Assembly: GCA_049687495.1 (NCBI GenBank)
Contig: JBAVJB010000046.1
Location: forward strand, 1 to 19,591
Source: Salinimicrobium sp049687495
Lineage (GTDB): Bacteria; Bacteroidota; Bacteroidia; Flavobacteriales; Flavobacteriaceae
DNA: 19,591 bases
Direction: 5' to 3'
Positions within the stretch are counted from its first letter, which is position 1. The number at the start of each line of letters is the position of its first letter. Below the pieces are notes generated by a model, which saw nothing but the letters and a program-made list of their open reading frames with translations, was not told the origin of the DNA and ran no database searches. Positions 1 to 5,989 of this stretch are shown one piece after another. The position numbers and the translations under genes were made by a program.

Positions 1-675
1 ACTCTCGGTCATTAAAAGCGGGCCGAACCGGGGAATCAAGAGCTTTTGAGTAATCTGCGCCTCAACTTCCCTGGAAATGCCATTTGCTTCATTGCCCATG
101 ACGATTACTCCTTCTGCCGTTAAACCGGATCCGTATATATTCTCACCTTCCAAGAATGCCCCGTAGACTGGTAACTCTTTTTTTGCCCTGTTTAAGAATC
201 CAGGCAGATCGAGGTAAGAAACTTTTACCCGCGCAATGGACCCCATAGTGGCCTGGACCACCTTTGGATTAAAGCAGTCTACCGTTCCTTTAGAACAGAC
301 AAGGTGCTCAATACCAAACCAGTCACAAAGTCTGATAATAGTACCCAGGTTTCCCGGGTCCTGCACCTCATCAAGGGCCAGTATTAAACCAGTCAAAGCC
401 GGTTCTTCCACTTCAGGAAAATGAAAAACAGCCAGCGCCACCTGCGGTGTAGACAACCTGCTAATCTTTTTAAGGTCTGCAGGACTGATGATCTCAGTGC
501 GTTCTTCAGGGGCATCAAAAACATCTTCAGTAGTGTAAAGTGAATGCAGTTTGAGCGAAGAAGACAACAATTCTCCTATGGCTTTTTTGCCTTCAACAAT
601 GAACAGTTGTTCCTCCTGCCGATTCTTTTTCTGGGCAAGGCTTTTTATAAATTTGATTTGGCTTTTGCTAAACAT
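1..675 (-). CDS. TrmH/SpoU-family RNA 2'-O-methyltransferase, C-terminus cut by window edge
   Basis: The first 225 codons read from ATG at 675 down to base 1 without a stop. SpoU-family enzymes transfer a methyl group from S-adenosylmethionine to a ribose 2'-OH in rRNA or tRNA, using a trefoil-knot fold. The N-terminal part (MFSKSQIKFIKSL, then QLFIVEGKKAI) looks like the small substrate-binding domain common in this family. SPOUT motif 1 is visible as DEVQDPGNLGTIIR and motif 2 as IVMGNEANGIS. The frame ends at IPRFGPLLMTES, just before the expected motif 3 (usually S/T-LNV). An in-frame TAA lies 24 nt upstream of the ATG and no other start lies between, so ATG 675 is the start. The gene diverges from tamL with a 37-bp gap. 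A near-consensus -7 element (CAACTTTG on the minus strand, 685-678) ends only 2 nt before the ATG, so the mRNA may be almost leaderless. The family is clear; the exact RNA target (23S rRNA or tRNA) is not. Confidence 0.9.
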   Translation of the reverse strand, partial: MFSKSQIKFIKSLAQKKNRQEEQLFIVEGKKAIGELLSSSLKLHSLYTTEDVFDAPEERTEIISPADLKKISRLSTPQVALAVFHFPEVEEPALTGLILALDEVQDPGNLGTIIRLCDWFGIEHLVCSKGTVDCFNPKVVQATMGSIARVKVSYLDLPGFLNRAKKELPVYGAFLEGENIYGSGLTAEGVIVMGNEANGISREVEAQITQKLLIPRFGPLLMTES

Positions 676-693
676 ACCAAAGTTGTATTTTTG
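664..693 (+). promoter_or_regulatory. Bacteroidota-type promoter for tamL
   Basis: A -33 TTTG (664-667) and a -7 TATTTTTG (686-693) are separated by 18 bp, close to the TTG-N19-TAnnTTTG consensus of the Bacteroidota housekeeping sigma factor. The predicted start point, a few bases after 693, gives a leader of about 15 nt before the TTG start at 713. The element overlaps the first codons of the divergent methyltransferase gene. Confidence 0.55.
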
Positions 694-712
694 ATGACTT
701 TAAATCCGCTAC

Positions 713-3274
713 TTGAAACACGTTAGGGCAAAAATATCATTAATTTTCCTCCTTATTCTTCTTTATTCGTGTAACGCGGTCAAAAGAGTTCCGGCAGATC
801 AAAATTTACTCACCGAAAACAGCATTTTTGTAGCCGGTGAAAAAATCACTGATAATCAAGTTTACAATCAACTTTACCAGGAGCCCAATCAGAAGTTCCT
901 GGGGCTTCCATTACAGCTCTACCTTTTTAATCTTGCTAATCCACAACCCGATTCCACCTTTCAATTCTGGCTGCACAAAAAACCCAAAAGAGAGGAAAGA
1001 TTAACTGCACTGCTCTCCCACAAGCAGGTCGTAAGGCTGGGAAACATCTACGCCAACATCAATGAGTGGATGATGGAAACCGGCGAACCACCAACAATTA
1101 TTAAGGAAGAGCTCACTCAAAAATCAGCTGAAAGGCTTCGCGCATGGTACTGGAACAACGGTTGGTTTGATGCAGAAACCAGCTATGAGGTCATACCGCA
1201 GAAAAAGAAGCGGGCTGTGGTCAATTACTTTGTGACTCCTAAAAAGCCTTACATCGTTGACTCCCTCACCACCAGGATCGCTTCTATTGTTGCCGATTCC
1301 ATTTATGAAGCTCATAAGGTTAATTCGGCTATTGTTCCGGGGCAACAATACAAAACTGCCCACTATAGTGCAGAGCGCGAAAGGCTCACCAGCCTCTATA
1401 GGAATAACGGGCTTTACCACTTTGAACAGGAATACATCAGCTTTGAGGCCGATACCGTCAATACAGGCCATAAAGTAAATACTGCAGTCATTATTCAGAA
1501 TAGGCAGGCAACAGTTGACGGCACTCCTACAAGGGTTCCTTATAAGGTGCACAAGATAAGCAGGGTTAATATTTTCCCTGATTATACCTTTGAAAAACGA
1601 GACGCACCGGTGACCGATACTGCTTCTAACGAAGGCTATCACATCTATAGTTTTGGTGATCTTCGCTATCGCCCAAAAGCTCTTACGAACGCGGTCTTCA
1701 TAAATCCCGGAACGGTCTATTCTGATGCCGCAAGAAGCCTGACTTACAACCGTCTTAACCAGTTGAGGGTTTTTAAGTACCCTAACATTCAGTACATGGA
1801 AGATCCCGCAGACAGCACCGGGACAGATCTTATTGCTAATATTTTTCTTACCGCACGACCGAAATACTCACTTGGTTTTGAATTTGACGTTTCCCAGAGC
1901 AATATTCAGAAAGTGGGAATTGGTTTTGGTGGTTCCCTGCTCATCCGGAATGTATTTAAAGGAGCCGAAATTTTGGAACTTTCCGCACGCGGAAGTATTG
2001 GTTCTTCAAAAGACGCAGCAAACAATGAAGACCGATTCTTTGACATTACAGAACTTGGTGCCGATGTCAATCTTACGCTCCCACGAATCCTGTTTCCTGT
2101 TAAGACAGAGCGGTTCATTCCAAAATACATGTACCCGTTTACCACCTTTAGTCTGGGGGCGAGCACACAAACCAATATTGGGCTGGACAAACAAAGTTTA
2201 ACAGCCATTATGAACTACAGGTGGTTACCTTCAAAAAATCTTACCCACCTCCTGGACCTGGTGAATATCCAGTACATCAGAAATCTTAATACCGCCAATT
2301 ATTTTAATGTCTATCGCAACTCCTATCAGGAACTGAACGAAATAGCAACTGCCGAAAATGTCATTACTGATGAAGATTTTTTTGTTGTCAATGATGACGG
2401 CTCTAAAAGCTTGATTATTCCTGAAGGAGCCAATGCTTTTTTGAGAGCGGCACGATTGGGAGATATAAACGATTTAACCCGCAGCCAAACTCAGCTTTTG
2501 AATGATATTAGGGAGCGAAAGAATCGACTTACAGAAGACAATCTTATTTTCGCCACCAATTTCTCTTATATTCTTAATAAAAAGGAGAATATTTATGACG
2601 AAGACTTCTCACGGCTTCGGGTCAAACTTGAAACTGCTGGGAACATTCTTTCCGGGGTGTCAAAAGTGGCAAATTTGAAGCGGGATCAGGATGGGCGCTA
2701 CAGCATTTTTGGAGTGAATTTTTCTCAGTACGTAAAAACCGAGATCGACTACATCAAGCACTGGGATATGGGAAGCGACAACGTCTTTGCGATCCGCACT
2801 TTTGGTGGTATAGCCATTCCCTACGGAAACTCAAACAGTATTCCTTTCATCAGAAGTTTTTTTGCCGGCGGACCCAACGACAACCGTGCCTGGCAACCTT
2901 ATGACCTCGGCCCGGGAAGCAGTGGCGGCAGGAATGAGTTCAATGAAGCCAACATGAAGATCGCCCTTAGCGCCGAATACCGTTACAACCTCTTTGGCGC
3001 CCTTAACAGCGCAGTCTTTATCGATGCAGGAAACATCTGGAACATACTGGATGTTGTGGAGGAAGAAGCTTCTACTTTCACCTCTTTATCAGACCTGCAG
3101 GAGCTCGCAATTGGCAGCGGCTTCGGTCTGCGTTATGATTTTGATTTCTTTGTTCTTAGGTTCGATATTGGCTTTAAGACCTACGATCCTGCAAGAGAAC
3201 CCGGAAATCGTTGGTTTACCGATTACAACCTTGCAAATGCAGTGTTTAATGTAGGGATCAATTATCCTTTTTAA
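713..3274 (+). CDS. tamL: TamL: BamA/TamA-family outer-membrane lipoprotein (Omp85)
   Basis: This 853-aa Omp85 protein should insert beta-barrel proteins into, or move material to, the outer membrane, probably with an inner-membrane TamB partner that is not in this window. The N-terminus has a hydrophobic segment (ISLIFLLILL) followed by lipobox LYSC. Cys20 is the likely lipidated residue, which makes this the lipoprotein type of TamA found in Bacteroidota. POTRA-like alpha/beta repeats occupy about residues 25-380. The C-terminal half is the surface-antigen barrel: it carries the Omp85 signature region RSFFAGGPNDNRAW near residue 712 and ends in an aromatic residue (INYPF), as outer-membrane barrels usually do. 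The start is TTG at 713: an in-frame TAA lies at 701-703, and no ATG occurs before the signal sequence. It is transcribed divergently from the methyltransferase; fbaA follows after 43 bp with its own -7 element. The family is certain; the exact substrates are not. Confidence 0.9.
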   Translation: MKHVRAKISLIFLLILLYSCNAVKRVPADQNLLTENSIFVAGEKITDNQVYNQLYQEPNQKFLGLPLQLYLFNLANPQPDSTFQFWLHKKPKREERLTALLSHKQVVRLGNIYANINEWMMETGEPPTIIKEELTQKSAERLRAWYWNNGWFDAETSYEVIPQKKKRAVVNYFVTPKKPYIVDSLTTRIASIVADSIYEAHKVNSAIVPGQQYKTAHYSAERERLTSLYRNNGLYHFEQEYISFEADTVNTGHKVNTAVIIQNRQATVDGTPTRVPYKVHKISRVNIFPDYTFEKRDAPVTDTASNEGYHIYSFGDLRYRPKALTNAVFINPGTVYSDAARSLTYNRLNQLRVFKYPNIQYMEDPADSTGTDLIANIFLTARPKYSLGFEFDVSQSNIQKVGIGFGGSLLIRNVFKGAEILELSARGSIGSSKDAANNEDRFFDITELGADVNLTLPRILFPVKTERFIPKYMYPFTTFSLGASTQTNIGLDKQSLTAIMNYRWLPSKNLTHLLDLVNIQYIRNLNTANYFNVYRNSYQELNEIATAENVITDEDFFVVNDDGSKSLIIPEGANAFLRAARLGDINDLTRSQTQLLNDIRERKNRLTEDNLIFATNFSYILNKKENIYDEDFSRLRVKLETAGNILSGVSKVANLKRDQDGRYSIFGVNFSQYVKTEIDYIKHWDMGSDNVFAIRTFGGIAIPYGNSNSIPFIRSFFAGGPNDNRAWQPYDLGPGSSGGRNEFNEANMKIALSAEYRYNLFGALNSAVFIDAGNIWNILDVVEEEASTFTSLSDLQELAIGSGFGLRYDFDFFVLRFDIGFKTYDPAREPGNRWFTDYNLANAVFNVGINYPF

Positions 3275-3289
3275 GCCAACAAAATTTCT

Positions 3290-3297
3290 TATTTTTG
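3290..3297 (+). promoter_or_regulatory. -7 promoter element for fbaA
   Basis: TATTTTTG fits the TAnnTTTG -7 consensus exactly and lies 20 bp before the fbaA ATG, in the short gap after tamL. I see no clear TTG at the expected -33 position, so the promoter call rests on the -7 element alone. Confidence 0.45.
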
Positions 3298-3317
3298 TTA
3301 TCCAAAATTTAAAACTT

Positions 3318-4385
3318 ATGAACCATAATATTAAACCGGGCGTTGCCACCGGGAAAGAAGTACAGGAAATCTTTAATTACGCCAAAAACAAAAATTTCGC
3401 CTTACCCGCGGTAAATGTGATTGGTTCAAGCTCAATAAATGCGGTTTTAGAGACTGCAGCCGAATTAAATTCACCGGTGATCATACAGTTCTCAAATGGC
3501 GGTGCTCAATTCAACGCCGGGAAAGGATTATCTAACGAAAATGAAAAAGCTGCAGTTGCAGGAGCGATTGCCGGCGCAAAACATATACATGAACTTGCCG
3601 AACTTTATGGAGCTACGGTAATTCTTCACACAGACCACTGTGCAAAGAAACTAACAGGCTGGGTCGACGGAATGCTTGATGCAAGTGAGAAACATTATGA
3701 GCAGTTTGGGAAACCTTTGTTCAGCTCTCACATGTTGGATCTTTCAGAAGAACCTCTTGAAGAAAATATTGAGACCTCTAAGAAGTACCTTGAGCGCATG
3801 AGCAAGATGGGAATGACCCTCGAGATCGAACTTGGTGTAACCGGCGGAGAAGAAGATGGAGTTGACAACACAGATATCGACTCTTCTAAACTATACACGC
3901 AACCGGAGGAAGTGGCTTACGCCTATGAAGAATTGAGCAAAGTGAGCGATCAATTCACTATTGCTGCAGCCTTCGGAAATGTGCACGGAGTTTACAAGCC
4001 GGGAAATGTGAAGCTTACCCCAAAAATTCTAAAGAATTCACAGGAGTATATCACCAAAAAATACGGTGTTGAAGAAAATCATATTGATTTTGTTTTCCAC
4101 GGCGGAAGCGGTTCCACTCTTGAAGAAATTAGAGAAGCAATAGGTTACGGAGTGATCAAGATGAACATCGATACAGATCTTCAATATGCCTATACCGAAG
4201 GAATAAGAGATTACATGGGTGAGAAAAAAGATTACCTGAAGTCACAGATAGGTAACCCTGAAGGTCCCGAAGCTCCGAACAAAAAATATTATGACCCAAG
4301 AAAGTGGGTTCGTGAAGGCGAATTGACCTTTAAAGCACGTCTTAAAAAGGCCTTTGAAGACCTTAACAACGTTAATACACTGTAG
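3318..4385 (+). CDS. fbaA: Class II fructose-bisphosphate aldolase
   Basis: This 355-aa zinc-dependent aldolase cleaves fructose 1,6-bisphosphate to dihydroxyacetone phosphate and glyceraldehyde 3-phosphate, and runs in reverse in gluconeogenesis. It follows E. coli FbaA closely along its whole length, which marks it as class IIA. The catalytic Asp106 and zinc ligand His107 lie in HTDHCAKK. Glu171 (TLEIELG), His223 (GNVHGVY) and His261 (FHGGSGS) match the other E. coli metal and active-site residues with a constant offset of three. The C-terminal part contains PNKKYYDPRKWVREGE, also typical of the subgroup. The ATG at 3318 gives the expected N-terminus; there is no Shine-Dalgarno sequence, as is usual in this phylum. 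accD follows after 57 bp. That gap holds a weak hairpin (GGCA 4404-4407 with TGCC 4416-4419) but no convincing terminator, so co-transcription is possible. Confidence 0.98.
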   Translation: MNHNIKPGVATGKEVQEIFNYAKNKNFALPAVNVIGSSSINAVLETAAELNSPVIIQFSNGGAQFNAGKGLSNENEKAAVAGAIAGAKHIHELAELYGATVILHTDHCAKKLTGWVDGMLDASEKHYEQFGKPLFSSHMLDLSEEPLEENIETSKKYLERMSKMGMTLEIELGVTGGEEDGVDNTDIDSSKLYTQPEEVAYAYEELSKVSDQFTIAAAFGNVHGVYKPGNVKLTPKILKNSQEYITKKYGVEENHIDFVFHGGSGSTLEEIREAIGYGVIKMNIDTDLQYAYTEGIRDYMGEKKDYLKSQIGNPEGPEAPNKKYYDPRKWVREGELTFKARLKKAFEDLNNVNTL

Positions 4386-4442
4386 CAAATAACCCGGGAT
4401 TTTGGCATTTTTGAGTGCCCTATATCTCTCAACCCCTATACA

Positions 4443-5300
4443 ATGGCTTGGTTTAGAAGAACACAAAAAGGTATACAAACAGCAACCGAAGACAAGAAGG
4501 ATGTTCCTAAAGGCTTGTGGTATAAGTCACCTACAGGAAAGATCGTAGATGCCGAACAGCTGGAAAAGAATTTTTATGTGAGTCCAGAAGATGGATACCA
4601 TGTGAGAATTGGAAGCAACGAGTACTTTAAGATCCTTTTCGATGATAACAAGTACACCGAACTGGACAAAAACCTGACTTCCAAGGATCCTTTGAACTTT
4701 GAGGACACCAAGAAATATACAGACAGGTTAGCTTCTGCCCAGGAAAAAACCGGACTTAAAGACGCAGTGAGAACTGCAGTAGGCAAGTCAAAAGGAAAAG
4801 AACTGGTGGTTGCCTGTATGGATTTTAAATTCATTGGTGGTTCTATGGGCGCCGTTGTCGGGGAAAAGATCTCCCGTGCAGCAGATTATGCACTGGAACA
4901 CAAAATTCCGTTGATGGTGATCTCTAAATCGGGAGGAGCCAGGATGATGGAAGCAGCTTATTCTTTGATGCAGCTGGCAAAGACTTCAGCAAAACTGGCA
5001 CAATTGGCAGATGCAAAGATCCCGTACATTTCTCTTTGTACAGATCCTACCACGGGAGGAACAACCGCATCTTTTGCCATGCTTGGAGATATTAATATCG
5101 CCGAGCCGGGAGCTTTGATTGGTTTTGCAGGGCCTCGTGTTGTAAAAGACACTACCGGTAAAGATTTGCCGGAGGATTTCCAAACAGCCGAATTTTTGAA
5201 AGAGCACGGGTTCCTTGATTTTATTACAAAACGTTCTGAGTTGAAGAACAAGGTCAACCAGTATATTGACCTAATCTTAAACCGTCCGTTGAGGGATTAA
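4443..5300 (+). CDS. accD: Acetyl-CoA carboxylase carboxyltransferase subunit beta, zinc ribbon degenerate
   Basis: This 285-aa subunit should pair with AccA to move the carboxyl group from carboxy-biotin (on AccB) to acetyl-CoA, forming malonyl-CoA for fatty-acid synthesis. The crotonase-type carboxyltransferase core is intact: FIGGSMGAVVGEKI, SGGARMMEAAYSLMQLAK, TDPTTGGTTASFAMLGD and EPGALIGFAGPRVV are all recognisable. The N-terminal domain aligns with the Cys4 zinc ribbon of E. coli AccD (GLWYK matching its GVWTK), but all four ligand positions are changed: Ser29, Gly32, Ser47 and Asp50 stand where Cys is expected. The protein is otherwise full length with no frameshift, so this looks like an evolved loss, not damage. 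The neighbour upstream is fbaA. The ATG at 4443 is the only good start; CATTTTTG at 4406-4413 is a one-mismatch -7 element that could give accD its own promoter. Confidence 0.95.
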   Translation: MAWFRRTQKGIQTATEDKKDVPKGLWYKSPTGKIVDAEQLEKNFYVSPEDGYHVRIGSNEYFKILFDDNKYTELDKNLTSKDPLNFEDTKKYTDRLASAQEKTGLKDAVRTAVGKSKGKELVVACMDFKFIGGSMGAVVGEKISRAADYALEHKIPLMVISKSGGARMMEAAYSLMQLAKTSAKLAQLADAKIPYISLCTDPTTGGTTASFAMLGDINIAEPGALIGFAGPRVVKDTTGKDLPEDFQTAEFLKEHGFLDFITKRSELKNKVNQYIDLILNRPLRD

Positions 5301-5343
5301 AAAATATGCTGATCTTCAGAAGATTAAAAAATGAAGCTAAGCG

Positions 5344-5374
5344 TTAGCAGGTAAGTAAGAAAGTAGTATATTTG
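5344..5374 (+). promoter_or_regulatory. Promoter of rpsO
   Basis: TATATTTG at 5367-5374 matches the TAnnTTTG -7 consensus. A weak -33 (TTA at 5344-5346) lies 20 bp upstream. The predicted start point falls at about 5379-5381, which puts the hairpin at 5380-5396 at the very 5' end of the transcript. Confidence 0.5.
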
Positions 5375-5379
5375 CCGCC

Positions 5380-5396
5380 TGACAGAAAAACTGTCA
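5380..5396 (+). promoter_or_regulatory. Hairpin at the 5' end of the rpsO leader
   Basis: TGACAG and CTGTCA form a perfect 6-bp stem around an AAAAA loop, 31 nt before the rpsO ATG. It could stabilise the 5' end of the mRNA or take part in S15 autoregulation, which is known in other bacteria with unrelated leader structures. The hairpin is seen directly; the role is inferred. Confidence 0.4.
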
Positions 5397-5427
5397 ATAC
5401 ATAAAAATCATTAAAATTAATATTGGA

Positions 5428-5697
5428 ATGTATTTAACTAAAGAAGCAAAAGAAGAACTTTTTGCAAAACACGGTAAAGGGAAGAACGACACAGGTTCTG
5501 CTGAAGGGCAAATCGCTTTGTTCACTCACCGTATCGAACACTTGACACAGCACTTGAAAAACAATCGTAAAGATTATAATACAGAGCGGTCACTTGTAAT
5601 GTTGGTAGGTAAAAGAAGAAGCCTGCTGGATTATTTAATGAAGAAGGATATCATGAGATATCGTGCGATCGTTAAAGAATTAGGATTAAGAAAATAA
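5428..5697 (+). CDS. rpsO: 30S ribosomal protein S15
   Basis: This 89-aa protein has the standard S15 length and sequence: GKGKNDTGSAEGQIALFTHRI, HLKNNRKDYNTERSL and VGKRRSLLDYL are diagnostic. S15 binds the central domain of 16S rRNA early in small-subunit assembly, at helices 20-22. It has its own promoter, a leader of roughly 48 nt and a strong intrinsic terminator right after the stop, so it is probably mostly a single-gene transcript even though pnp follows. The rpsO-pnp order is the same as in E. coli and many other bacteria. There is no Shine-Dalgarno sequence before the ATG. The call is certain. Confidence 0.99.
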   Translation: MYLTKEAKEELFAKHGKGKNDTGSAEGQIALFTHRIEHLTQHLKNNRKDYNTERSLVMLVGKRRSLLDYLMKKDIMRYRAIVKELGLRK

Positions 5698-5701
5698 TAT
5701 T

Positions 5702-5726
5702 AAGGGGCTTCGCGCCCCTTTTTTTT
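5702..5726 (+). terminator. Intrinsic terminator of rpsO
   Basis: AAGGGGC (5702-5708) pairs with GCCCCTT (5714-5720) around the loop TTCGC, and the T-run continues to 5726. It begins 5 nt after the rpsO stop codon. Confidence 0.9.
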
Positions 5727-5813
5727 ATCCGTTTTCTTCTACAAAACATCGACTTTTACAAATTTTAATGGTTTTTCCTCTTTTTCTGAGAAAATTCTGT
5801 GTAAATTTTTGAC

Positions 5814-5829
5814 CTGAAAATATTTTCAG
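5814..5829. promoter_or_regulatory. 16-bp perfect palindrome in the rpsO-pnp spacer
   Basis: CTGAAAATATTTTCAG is identical to its own reverse complement. It lies between the rpsO terminator and pnp, about 160 bp before the pnp start, where a pnp promoter would be expected. It could be an operator for a dimeric regulator. It could also be chance in an AT-rich spacer; no binding protein can be named. Confidence 0.35.
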
Positions 5830-5929
5830 ATTTGGTAAAAGCTCAATTATTCCTGTGATCATTGATAGAATAGTGGTCAAAAAGGCAGTTTTTCATTGGT
5901 CTTACAACAACCCAACAACAACACAACTT

Positions 5930-5943
5930 TCCCGCATGCGGGA
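5930..5943 (+). promoter_or_regulatory. GC-rich palindrome (hairpin) in the pnp leader
   Basis: TCCCGCATGCGGGA is a perfect 14-bp palindrome, 46 bp before the pnp ATG. In RNA it would form a 5-bp GC-rich stem with a CATG loop. In E. coli, pnp is controlled through processing of a leader hairpin by RNase III and PNPase. This could serve a similar purpose, but that is only an analogy. Confidence 0.4.
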
Positions 5944-5989
5944 GACCTTTGTTTAACAACCTGAAAATGCAGGTAGAACCAAAAAAATT

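Noticed and set aside
1124..1642. 172-codon minus-strand frame inside tamL
   Set aside because: Antisense of coding sequence, no recognisable domain or start signals.
4399..4419. Possible full copy of the dispersed palindrome between fbaA and accD
   Set aside because: Only the right half (GCATTTTTGA) matches; the left half is different, so it is listed only as a loose relative.
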